From Candidatus Latescibacterota bacterium (lineage in GTDB: Bacteria > JAAXHH01 > JACQVL01): a stretch of DNA of 27,270 nucleotides. The stretch covers positions 1 through 27,270 of the forward strand of contig JACQVL010000329.1 in the NCBI GenBank assembly GCA_016209865.1, given 5' to 3'. Made by a program: the position numbers and the translations under genes. Of the stretch, positions 1 through 5,760 are shown one piece after another (positions within the stretch are counted from its first letter, which is position 1; every line of letters begins with the position of its first letter). A model generated the notes under the pieces. It searched no databases and had not been told where the DNA came from. It saw only the letters and a program-made list of their open reading frames with translations.

Positions 1-23
1 CAGGAGATTCCGAGGATGTACAT
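1..23 (-). CDS. 5' end of a probable carbamoyltransferase (NodU/CmcH type), cut by window edge
   Basis: Only the first seven complete codons are present. They read MYILGIS, followed by a TG that fits Cys or Trp. This is the characteristic opening of NodU/HypF-like carbamoyltransferases, which usually start M-x-I-L-G-I-S and continue with a YHDSAA-type motif that lies outside the window. A strong ribosome binding site (GAGGAGG on the minus strand, about 31-37) sits seven bases before the ATG, so a gene start is well supported. The gene would follow the WecA-like gene in the same minus-strand operon after a gap of about 75 bases. Carbamoyltransferases use carbamoyl phosphate to decorate sugars or natural products, which would fit this locus. 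The family call rests on seven or eight residues and is tentative. Confidence 0.45.
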
Positions 24-98
24 GGGACGACCTCCTCAGTGTGAGTGGTCGAAACAACCTTCAATAAGCGCTTCTATGGGATGAACGAGACGTCGTCC

Positions 99-2027
99 TC
101 AGGACTGCGCCAGGGCGGGTTCGGTCTCCTCGAACATCCAGGTGTCCTGGAGCAGGTGCGAGCGGGTGATGTCTTCCAGCAGCACCTTCGACCGCCTGAT
201 GACGATGCCATACTGGTCCGCCGCCTGATTCAGCCGGTTGAGCACCTCTGGTTTGATCGTCTCCGCGGAGATGAGAATCTGTTCGACCTTGTGCTTCTTG
301 ACGAGCCGGGGCAGCTTCCAGTGCCCGCCGTACACCGGGAAGCCGTTGACTCGCTTCCCTTCGAGTTCAGGGGTTTCATCCAGAAACCCGATCGGAGAAA
401 GGTTGAGTGTATTGTCGTTGAGGATCTGCTGGAGGGTTAAGATGCCCTTGGCATCGGCGCCGTAGATGAGCACCCGTTCCCCGCCCCGAGGTTCACACCG
501 GAAGAGATGGTTGAGGACATGGAACGAAATCCGCGCGCCCGCCACCAGGGACAGCAGGAGGTAGAAATCCAGCACGACCATCGTCACGGTGAACTCGGCC
601 CACGCCTGGGGCTGCAGAGCGAACAGCCCCACCGTGGCGGCGACCGCGAAGACGACGGTCTTCACGACTCTCAACAGGTCCCCGATCCCTAAGTACTTGA
701 ACGTGCCTTTATACAGACCGGACAGACAGAACATCCCCAGTTGAACCCCGCACACCCCGGGGAGGATGGCGAGGAAGTGCTGCTCGGCCTGGGCCGTCAT
801 CTCCCCTCGCAAGGCTAAGAAATAGGCCGCCGTGAACGCCAGCCCGATGCACCCTAAATCGAAAAACCCTTTCAGGAGCGTGCGATTCATGGCGGGCCAT
901 TCGTACAGCGGGAGCAGCACCCCGTTGCGGAGGATGGCCATCTCCCGGTAGCGCAACTGGCGCACCCCGACGATCGTGGCGATGGCGACGGCGATGAGGA
1001 CGAGCGAGGCCCCGACGTTCGTGCTGATGGTGATGGCGAACGCGCCCAGCCCGAACGCACAGGACACCAGGTAGAGCAACAGGACGACGTTGCGGTGCGT
1101 CAGTCCGCGCGCGATCAGTTGGTGATGGATATGCTGGCGGTCCGGGAGGAACATCCCCCGGAGTTTCCGGAGCCATGATTCTGAGTTGACGTTCTCGGGG
1201 AGGAGCGACCGGAGCAGCCGGCGCGTCATCGAGAGCAGGGTGTCCATGATCGGGAGTCCCAGCGCCAGGACGGGCACCAGGATGGCGAACGCGGTCGACC
1301 CTTTCGTCGAGCTCTGGATCGACAGGATGGCCAGGGTAAACCCGATGAACAGGCTGCCCGAGTCCCCCAAGAAGATGCGAGCCGGGTTGAAATTGTACCG
1401 CAGAAACCCTAAGATCGCCCCCGCGAAGATCAGGACCATCACGGCCGTCACGACATCGCCGCGGAGGGCCGACACCGCCCCGATCGTGCAGAACGCGATG
1501 AGCGCGATCCCGGAGGCCAGCCCGTCCAGCCCGTCGATCAGGTTGAACGCGTTGGTCACTCCGACGATCCAGAGCACCGTGACGGGATAATCGATCACGC
1601 CGATATTGAACAACCCGGTGCTGAACGGGTCGGTGATGGACGCGATCCGGAAGCCCGCGAAGTACGCGATCGTGGCGGCGAAGATCTGCACGATGAATTT
1701 CTGGCCGGGGTTGAGCGTCCGGATGTCGTCCCAGATGCCCAAGATGAGGACGAGGAGGAGGGAGGCGATGAGCATCATCCCTTTATGGCGCAGGTCCGGG
1801 GCGAACACCGGCAGGTCCGGCTTCAGGAAGAAGAGCAGGGCCACGGACAGCAGAAAACTCACGCACACCGCCACGCCCCCCAGGCGTGGCATCAGATGGC
1901 GATGGACTTTTCGTTCGTTCGGCTGGTCGACGGCGCCGACCAGCATCGCCAGCCGGATGACCACCGGGGTGAGCAGGAGCGAGAAGAGGACGGGGATCAG
2001 AAAACTCATGGCGAATTGGACGATCAT
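99..2027 (-). CDS. WecA-type undecaprenyl-phosphate sugar-1-phosphate transferase fused to a WbpM/CapD-like N-terminal half
   Basis: About 642 residues. The N-terminal 340 residues are a polytopic MraY/WecA-family enzyme, which moves a HexNAc-1-phosphate from UDP to undecaprenyl phosphate at the inner membrane. Visible motifs are DQPNERKVH (~34), the Asp pair in WDDIRTL (~100), NLIDGLDG (~162-169), FLGDSGS (~220) and the HIHH box (~299-302) typical of WecA rather than MraY. Residues ~380-505 form a second membrane block resembling the four-helix region of WbpM/FlaA1/CapD (motif GLYKGTFKYLG). A Rossmann-like CoA-binding domain follows (~518-642, GADAKG), but no dehydratase/epimerase SDR domain comes after it. 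The ATG at 2027 is preferred because GGGAGG lies six bases upstream; an upstream TTG at 2048 would overlap the exporter gene stop. It probably starts the repeat unit of this locus. What the extra half does is unknown. Confidence 0.88.
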   Translation of the reverse strand: MIVQFAMSFLIPVLFSLLLTPVVIRLAMLVGAVDQPNERKVHRHLMPRLGGVAVCVSFLLSVALLFFLKPDLPVFAPDLRHKGMMLIASLLLVLILGIWDDIRTLNPGQKFIVQIFAATIAYFAGFRIASITDPFSTGLFNIGVIDYPVTVLWIVGVTNAFNLIDGLDGLASGIALIAFCTIGAVSALRGDVVTAVMVLIFAGAILGFLRYNFNPARIFLGDSGSLFIGFTLAILSIQSSTKGSTAFAILVPVLALGLPIMDTLLSMTRRLLRSLLPENVNSESWLRKLRGMFLPDRQHIHHQLIARGLTHRNVVLLLYLVSCAFGLGAFAITISTNVGASLVLIAVAIATIVGVRQLRYREMAILRNGVLLPLYEWPAMNRTLLKGFFDLGCIGLAFTAAYFLALRGEMTAQAEQHFLAILPGVCGVQLGMFCLSGLYKGTFKYLGIGDLLRVVKTVVFAVAATVGLFALQPQAWAEFTVTMVVLDFYLLLSLVAGARISFHVLNHLFRCEPRGGERVLIYGADAKGILTLQQILNDNTLNLSPIGFLDETPELEGKRVNGFPVYGGHWKLPRLVKKHKVEQILISAETIKPEVLNRLNQAADQYGIVIRRSKVLLEDITRSHLLQDTWMFEETEPALAQS

Positions 2028-2030
2028 GGT

Positions 2031-2039
2031 CTCCCTCCC
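2031..2039 (-). promoter_or_regulatory. Ribosome binding site deciding the start of the WecA-like gene
   Basis: The minus strand reads GGGAGGGAG, ending three bases before the ATG at 2027. This is a strong purine-rich Shine-Dalgarno. It argues for the ATG at 2027 over the TTG at 2048 that overlaps the stop of the export-protein gene. Confidence 0.6.
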
Positions 2040-2044
2040 GGAGG

Positions 2045-2788
2045 TCAAATACGACCGGACAGGCTTAAGAATAAGAGGGTGGTTGAAGCGAGCGTGCTCG
2101 ACAGGGTGAGGACGGCGGAGAGGGAGCTCACAAACCCACGGACTCGATGCTTCCGGTACGGCACAAACACCGTGTCGCCCGGACGGACTTTCGGGATCGC
2201 CTCAAGGTTTCCGCTCTCCATCACTTTGACGAGATCGACCACGACCGCTTCACTATATTCCCCGTTCTTTCTCCGATTAATCTTCACATGCCGCCAGTCG
2301 GACTCCGATTGCAGCCCCCCCGCGATGGAGAGCAGCTCAAACAGGGAGACGTCGGCTGAGGCGGGATAATAATCCTGACGCGCCACGGCACCGAGGACGG
2401 CGATCTTCTGGCTCGTCGGGCTCGTCACCGACAGGGTAAGCCTCACCTCCCCATGGATGTACTCCGACAGCTTCCGGCTGAGCTGTTCGGTCAGTTGCTC
2501 TTCGGTCAGGCCGTCAGCCTTGACTTCCCCGATCAACGGGATGGCGATCTTGCCGTCCGGGTTCACTGTCGTCGTCGTGTTGAACTCAGAGTACCCCCAG
2601 ACTTTGAGATCAACCTGGTCGCCCGGTTTCATGACCGCGGTACTCAACGACCGCCTGGGCTGGAGGGATTCGACGGCCGGGCGGGTGAGCTGTTGCAGTT
2701 GTTCCGGACCGCCGGCAACCGCGTTCACGAAGACACCGTTGCCCAGCACGATTGCCGTCACGACGAGGATAAGTCTGGAAGTGTTCAT
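2045..2788 (-). CDS. Wza-like polysaccharide export protein (Poly_export/SLBB)
   Basis: About 247 residues from the ATG at 2788, where a hydrophobic signal-like segment begins (residues 5-25, ending near NAVAG). An upstream GTG at 2827 would add 13 residues before it. Residues ~50-115 match the Poly_export domain: MKPGDQVDLKVWGY, the DG-K-I-x-I-P-L-IGEV strand pattern and the LTEEQLTEQL helix. An SLBB-like domain follows (~125-150, VLGAVARQDYYP), then PGDTVFVP (~205-212). The last ~25 residues are hydrophobic, consistent with the membrane-crossing helix of Wza-type exporters. There is no lipobox cysteine, unlike E. coli Wza. Its role is the outer-membrane exit channel for the polymer. It is the first gene of the minus-strand operon, divergent from the chain-length gene. 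Confidence 0.87.
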   Translation of the reverse strand: MNTSRLILVVTAIVLGNGVFVNAVAGGPEQLQQLTRPAVESLQPRRSLSTAVMKPGDQVDLKVWGYSEFNTTTTVNPDGKIAIPLIGEVKADGLTEEQLTEQLSRKLSEYIHGEVRLTLSVTSPTSQKIAVLGAVARQDYYPASADVSLFELLSIAGGLQSESDWRHVKINRRKNGEYSEAVVVDLVKVMESGNLEAIPKVRPGDTVFVPYRKHRVRGFVSSLSAVLTLSSTLASTTLLFLSLSGRI

Positions 2789-2867
2789 AGGCGTTCCATC
2801 CCTCGAGGGTAGGGTGAAAAGAGACACCAGCGCATCGACCTGCCGGTCACGATCGTCCTGACTCTAC

Positions 2868-2883
2868 TACAAAAGACATGCCA
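2868..2883 (-). promoter_or_regulatory. Possible sigma-54 promoter for the exporter operon
   Basis: Read on the minus strand the site is TGGCAT-N5-TTGTA, against the sigma-54 consensus TGGCAC-N5-TTGCW. The -24 GG is intact and the spacing is right, but the -12 GC is GT, a significant weakness. Transcription would start near 2857, about 70 bases before the exporter ATG. It points away from the stronger plus-strand sigma-54 site, so the same activator sites could serve both directions. Confidence 0.4.
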
Positions 2884-3037
2884 GCGCAGCCGCCGCCGTC
2901 TCACTCTGGTTCTGCTCTTCTCAGAAACCCGGCGCCAGACTGAGAGAGAAACCTTGACCTGCCAATCACTTCATTCATCCGTGTCTCTGGAACGAATTTT
3001 CGGCCGCCCTCAGGGATGAGGAGGCGCACTCTCTGAG

Positions 3038-3065
3038 ACCGGCCTGGAGCCGGTGTTTCCTTTTT
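3038..3065 (+). terminator. Terminator-like hairpin in the divergent region
   Basis: ACCGGC (3038-3043) and GCCGGT (3049-3054) form a perfect six-base stem with a five-base loop, followed by GTTTCCTTTTT. The shape fits a short intrinsic terminator on the plus strand. No gene lies upstream on that strand, so it could end a small or antisense transcript, or be part of a leader structure. Confidence 0.3.
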
Positions 3066-3102
3066 ACACAAGCTGTGTAGGACAGTGTGTAAATATTACA
3101 CA
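3065..3102. promoter_or_regulatory. Paired dyad sites, likely upstream activating sequences for a sigma-54 activator
   Basis: Two palindromes share the same half-site: TACACA-N3-TGTGTA (3065-3079, centre 3072) and TGTGTAA-N3-TTACACA (3086-3102, centre 3094). Their centres are 22 bases apart, about two helical turns, so both dimers would lie on one face of DNA. They sit about 160-180 bases upstream of the start predicted for the sigma-54 promoter at 3226, the normal range for enhancer-binding proteins. The half-site does not match NtrC (TGCACC) or NifA (TGT-N10-ACA) spacing. The activator is unidentified. Confidence 0.6.
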
Positions 3103-3103
3103 A

Positions 3104-3118
3104 CGGGCACTCTGCCCG
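3104..3118. repeat. Perfect inverted repeat CGGGCA-CTC-TGCCCG
   Basis: A six-base perfect inverted repeat with a three-base spacer lies directly after the second TGTGTA dyad. It may be a further protein site or a structured element. No function can be assigned from sequence. Confidence 0.35.
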
Positions 3119-3225
3119 ATGGACGGCTGCATTTGCGCGGGCCCTGGCCCTGAATCGCGCCAACTCAATCGTCCTCAAGGACACACCTCCACGCAATCCC
3201 GTCTATCCGCTCCGTCTCATGATCC

Positions 3226-3240
3226 TGGCACATGAATTGC
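3226..3240 (+). promoter_or_regulatory. Sigma-54 (RpoN) promoter of the polysaccharide operon
   Basis: TGGCACATGAATTGC matches the consensus TGGCAC-N5-TTGC exactly, with GG at 3227-3228 and GC at 3239-3240. Transcription is expected to start about 3251, roughly 50 bases before the proposed start of the chain-length gene. Any start codon upstream of about 3251 in that reading frame is therefore unlikely. Sigma-54 promoters need an ATP-driven enhancer-binding activator, and the dyads at 3065-3102 are candidate sites. The operon is probably silent until a specific signal is sensed. Confidence 0.85.
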
Positions 3241-3302
3241 GCTACATCATGAACGATTCACGCGCACATCCCATGACCCGTCGATATCAGGAGCTTACCC
3301 TT

Positions 3303-4673
3303 ATGATGACTTCAACGACACAATTCACCATCCATGAGATAGTGGCCATCCTGCGACGCCGGAAGCGCCTGCTCATCATCCCGCCCATCGTGGTCATGAT
3401 GCTGTGTACGATCGCGGCGTACACCCTGCCGCGGAAATACGTCTCGTCGACCACGATCCTCGTCCAGCGCGAGGAAGTCCTCAACCCGCTCGTCCGGTTC
3501 GATATGGCCGTCTCCTTAGCCTCCGAAGACCGGACTCAAATGTTTAACGACATCCTCTACAGCCGTTCGACGATTCAGGCGCTGATCGATAGTCTCGGCC
3601 TGGGAAAGGACGCCGTCACAGAGAGTGAGAAGCAGGAGCAGATCAACGGTCTCCGGGGGAGTATCCAGACTGACCGGCCTGGCAGTTCCTCGTTCAGGGT
3701 CATGTTCACGGCGGACCGTCCGGCGCTCGCGCAGCACGGCGTCGCCTTCCTCGCCCATCACTTTATGCAAACCGTGTTGCGCGTGGAGAATCAACGGAGC
3801 GAGCAGACCGTTCAATTTTTTGAGAGTAAATTGGATGAATTCCGTCAGAAATTCGAGGCGAGCCAGCGGGAGTTCCTCCCCCTCCTGCAGCAGCGCATCG
3901 CGGACATGCCCCTCGAAAGCGGCACCCTGGTAACCCAGATCGAGGAAACTACCCAGAAGGTTCACGAACTCGACGCCCGCATCAAGACCTATCAGCAAGC
4001 TTTAGCCGTCCTGCAGACCTTCCCGGAGGCCATGCGCACCCCGGCCGGGAAACAGACGCTGTTCGAGCTCCAGCGGGACGACCTCCCGTTCGCGGCGGAT
4101 TTGCGGCCGCTCTTGACGAAATACGACGATTATACCAAAAGATACACCGAGAAGTATCCCGAGGTGATCACCCTGGAGGGTCAGATTCTCGATGTCCTGG
4201 ACAGGATGCGTAACGCGGTCGAATCGGACATTCCCAAGCAACGGCGTCAGCAATGGGAATTCGAGAAACAACAGGGGCGACTGATCGGCGACCTTCAGCG
4301 GTCTTCGGTGTCCCAGCAGATTGACCAGGATAAAGAATCCAACTATAACATTTACCGTTCCCTCTACGACGATATGAAGGTGAAACTTGAGCAAGCCCAG
4401 ACGAACCGGGAGTTGAGAAACCGGGGACAGGATGAGTTCCTCATCATCGATCCCCCGATCATGCCCATCAGGCCGACCAGGCCGAACCGCAAGATGATCG
4501 TCTTCGGCGGGGCCGCGCTGGGCATGCTGTTGGGGGTGTTAGCCGTCATCGCGGCTGAACTACTCGACACGACCATCCGAACCCCGCGCGACCTTGAGGT
4601 CTATCAGAAACGAGTGATTGCCTTCATCCCCCACAAGACGGCATTGCTGCAGAACCGGGCGAGCCAGGCATAA
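3303..4673 (+). CDS. Chain-length determinant / polysaccharide co-polymerase (Wzz/GumC type)
   Basis: About 456 residues. The N-terminus has an IHEIVAILRRRK motif before transmembrane helix 1 (~25-45), as in Wzz/Wzc/GumC proteins. A long periplasmic part follows, with coiled-coil regions (~150-270 and ~310-375) and a PxxPxxP region (PPIMPIRPTRPNRK) ahead of helix 2 (~405-430). The cytoplasmic tail is short and carries no kinase domain; the ATPase is the next gene. It sets polymer length and couples polymerisation to the exporter across the inner membrane. The ATG at 3303 is chosen because AGGAG lies nine bases upstream and because upstream in-frame ATGs fall on or before the expected sigma-54 transcription start. 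It is the first gene of the long operon. Confidence 0.88.
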   Translation: MMTSTTQFTIHEIVAILRRRKRLLIIPPIVVMMLCTIAAYTLPRKYVSSTTILVQREEVLNPLVRFDMAVSLASEDRTQMFNDILYSRSTIQALIDSLGLGKDAVTESEKQEQINGLRGSIQTDRPGSSSFRVMFTADRPALAQHGVAFLAHHFMQTVLRVENQRSEQTVQFFESKLDEFRQKFEASQREFLPLLQQRIADMPLESGTLVTQIEETTQKVHELDARIKTYQQALAVLQTFPEAMRTPAGKQTLFELQRDDLPFAADLRPLLTKYDDYTKRYTEKYPEVITLEGQILDVLDRMRNAVESDIPKQRRQQWEFEKQQGRLIGDLQRSSVSQQIDQDKESNYNIYRSLYDDMKVKLEQAQTNRELRNRGQDEFLIIDPPIMPIRPTRPNRKMIVFGGAALGMLLGVLAVIAAELLDTTIRTPRDLEVYQKRVIAFIPHKTALLQNRASQA

Positions 4674-4688
4674 GGACCCTTAAACATC

Positions 4689-5525
4689 ATGCAGAGCGCG
4701 TTCAAAATCCCGTTAGATGATGATCGTGGCCGCCTCCATAATCGGCCCGGTCAGGAGGCGCGTGACGAGGATCAGGTCTTCAGCTCTCATTCGTACGGTG
4801 ATCCCGGCGAGAAAGCGCTGGTTCGGGCCACCAGACCGATCGTCTTCAACCCGATCAAGGGGACGGGGGTCGACACGGATATCGTCGCCTTCCAGTTCTA
4901 CGACTGTTTCAATTACTCCTTGTTGGGCCAGGAACGCCGGGAGGTAGGGCTGACCGTCGGGGTGACCAGCGCGAACCCGGGTGAGGGGAAAACCCTTGTC
5001 GCGTCCAACTTAGCGGTCTCGCTCGCCATCGGATACCAGCGGAAAGCCGTCCTCGTCGACCTCAACGTCCGGCGCCCTCGCCTTCACGATGTGTTCGGGA
5101 CCTCGCTCAGTCCCGGCCTGGTCGATGCGTTAGACAACTCGAACGGGGGTACGATTCACGTGTCCTCCACTCAGATCGACGGCCTGTCCGTCCTGACGGC
5201 GGGACTGTTTCGCATCGGGTGTTTAGAAGGGTATGTGCCCTATCCGTATTCCCATCACTTCCCCGTCAACCACGGGCCGGCCATCGGACTGGGGCGGTTT
5301 ACGGCCTTCCTCGACGTGCTCTATACGCTCACGCAAGAGTTCGAGTTCATCATCGTCGATATGCCGTCCATCAACACGCGAGACTTTCCGATTCTGTTCG
5401 CCAGCCGACTGGACGGCCTGATCGCGGTCGTGGACGCCGAGAAGACCAAACGAAAAGATGTCGATCAGATGTTCCGCCAGTTGAACGAGAGCCAGATCCT
5501 GGGGTTTGTGTTGAATCGTGTCTAA
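4689..5525 (+). CDS. BY-kinase-like ATPase (CpsD/CapB/ParA type) lacking a tyrosine tail
   Basis: 278 residues. Walker A is SANPGEGKT (~94-102, Lys101), Walker A' is VLVDLNVRRP (Asp124) and Walker B is IIVDMPS (Asp224), in the order seen in bacterial tyrosine kinases of the Wzc/CpsD family. The protein stops right after the GFVLNRV strand, so the usual C-terminal tyrosine cluster that is autophosphorylated is missing. It starts 15 bases after the chain-length gene, which probably supplies the membrane activator as in split CpsC/CpsD pairs. It is likely to control assembly through ATP binding or by phosphorylating another protein. The first ~55 residues are non-conserved and hydrophilic. A simple MinD/ParA-like role without kinase activity is the alternative. 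Confidence 0.82.
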   Translation: MQSAFKIPLDDDRGRLHNRPGQEARDEDQVFSSHSYGDPGEKALVRATRPIVFNPIKGTGVDTDIVAFQFYDCFNYSLLGQERREVGLTVGVTSANPGEGKTLVASNLAVSLAIGYQRKAVLVDLNVRRPRLHDVFGTSLSPGLVDALDNSNGGTIHVSSTQIDGLSVLTAGLFRIGCLEGYVPYPYSHHFPVNHGPAIGLGRFTAFLDVLYTLTQEFEFIIVDMPSINTRDFPILFASRLDGLIAVVDAEKTKRKDVDQMFRQLNESQILGFVLNRV

Positions 5526-5527
5526 AC

Positions 5528-5552
5528 CGCAAAGCGCGCAAAGGGCGCAAAG
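5528..5552. repeat. Three CGCAAAG units at 9-base spacing
   Basis: CGCAAAG occurs at 5528-5534, 5537-5543 and 5546-5552, directly after the ATPase stop codon. The period is exactly nine bases. Similar runs occur between genes in many environmental genomes; no function is known to me. Confidence 0.5.
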
Positions 5553-5576
5553 AAGAATGAAAGATGAGTCCCTCTC

Positions 5577-5744
5577 ATGATGATCCTCATCGGCGCGGCT
5601 GGACTTCTCATCCTGGCGATTCGGATGGGAAAGCGAGCGCAACAGGCCACGGCAGGCACTTACATCATCCTCGCCCTGTTGGCGCTCCTTCAGGTGTGTG
5701 TCTCCCTCTTCGTGGCGTTCACGATGCAGGCGCCCGTGATATAA
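5577..5744 (+). CDS. Small two-helix membrane protein, function unknown
   Basis: A 55-residue reading frame fills the gap between the ATPase and the polymerase. It has two hydrophobic segments (residues ~2-16 and ~28-50) separated by a basic loop, MGKRAQQAT, so both ends would face the periplasm if the loop follows the positive-inside rule. It begins with two ATG codons; the ribosome binding site is poor (GATGAG, about ten bases upstream). The polymerase gene begins 16 bases after its stop. The hydrophobic composition, which the other frames here lack, is the main evidence that it is real. I do not recognise a family. Its place suggests a small partner of the polymerase or co-polymerase. Confidence 0.5.
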   Translation: MMILIGAAGLLILAIRMGKRAQQATAGTYIILALLALLQVCVSLFVAFTMQAPVI

Positions 5745-5760
5745 GAAGGAAGTACGACTC

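Larger units (their letters stand above)
2789..3225. other. Divergent intergenic control region
   Basis: These 437 bases separate the minus-strand exporter operon from the plus-strand synthesis operon. I see no credible gene in it. It holds a sigma-54-like site on the minus strand (2868-2883), a GC-rich hairpin followed by a T-rich run (3038-3065), two TACACA/TGTGTA dyads (3065-3102) and a perfect CGGGCA-CTC-TGCCCG inverted repeat (3104-3118). The plus-strand sigma-54 promoter lies just beyond it at 3226-3240. No clear sigma-70 promoter was seen for either direction. Confidence 0.6.

Noticed and set aside
3065-3102. NifA or NtrC sites as the identity of the dyads
   Set aside because: No TGT-N10-ACA spacing fits within the dyads, and the half-site is not TGCACC.
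3219-3302. Upstream extension of the chain-length gene, with starts at 3219, 3249 and 3273
   Set aside because: The sigma-54 promoter lies at 3226-3240, so a codon at 3219 cannot be in the transcript and 3249 is at its very start. 3273 has no ribosome binding site, whereas 3303 has AGGAG nine bases upstream.
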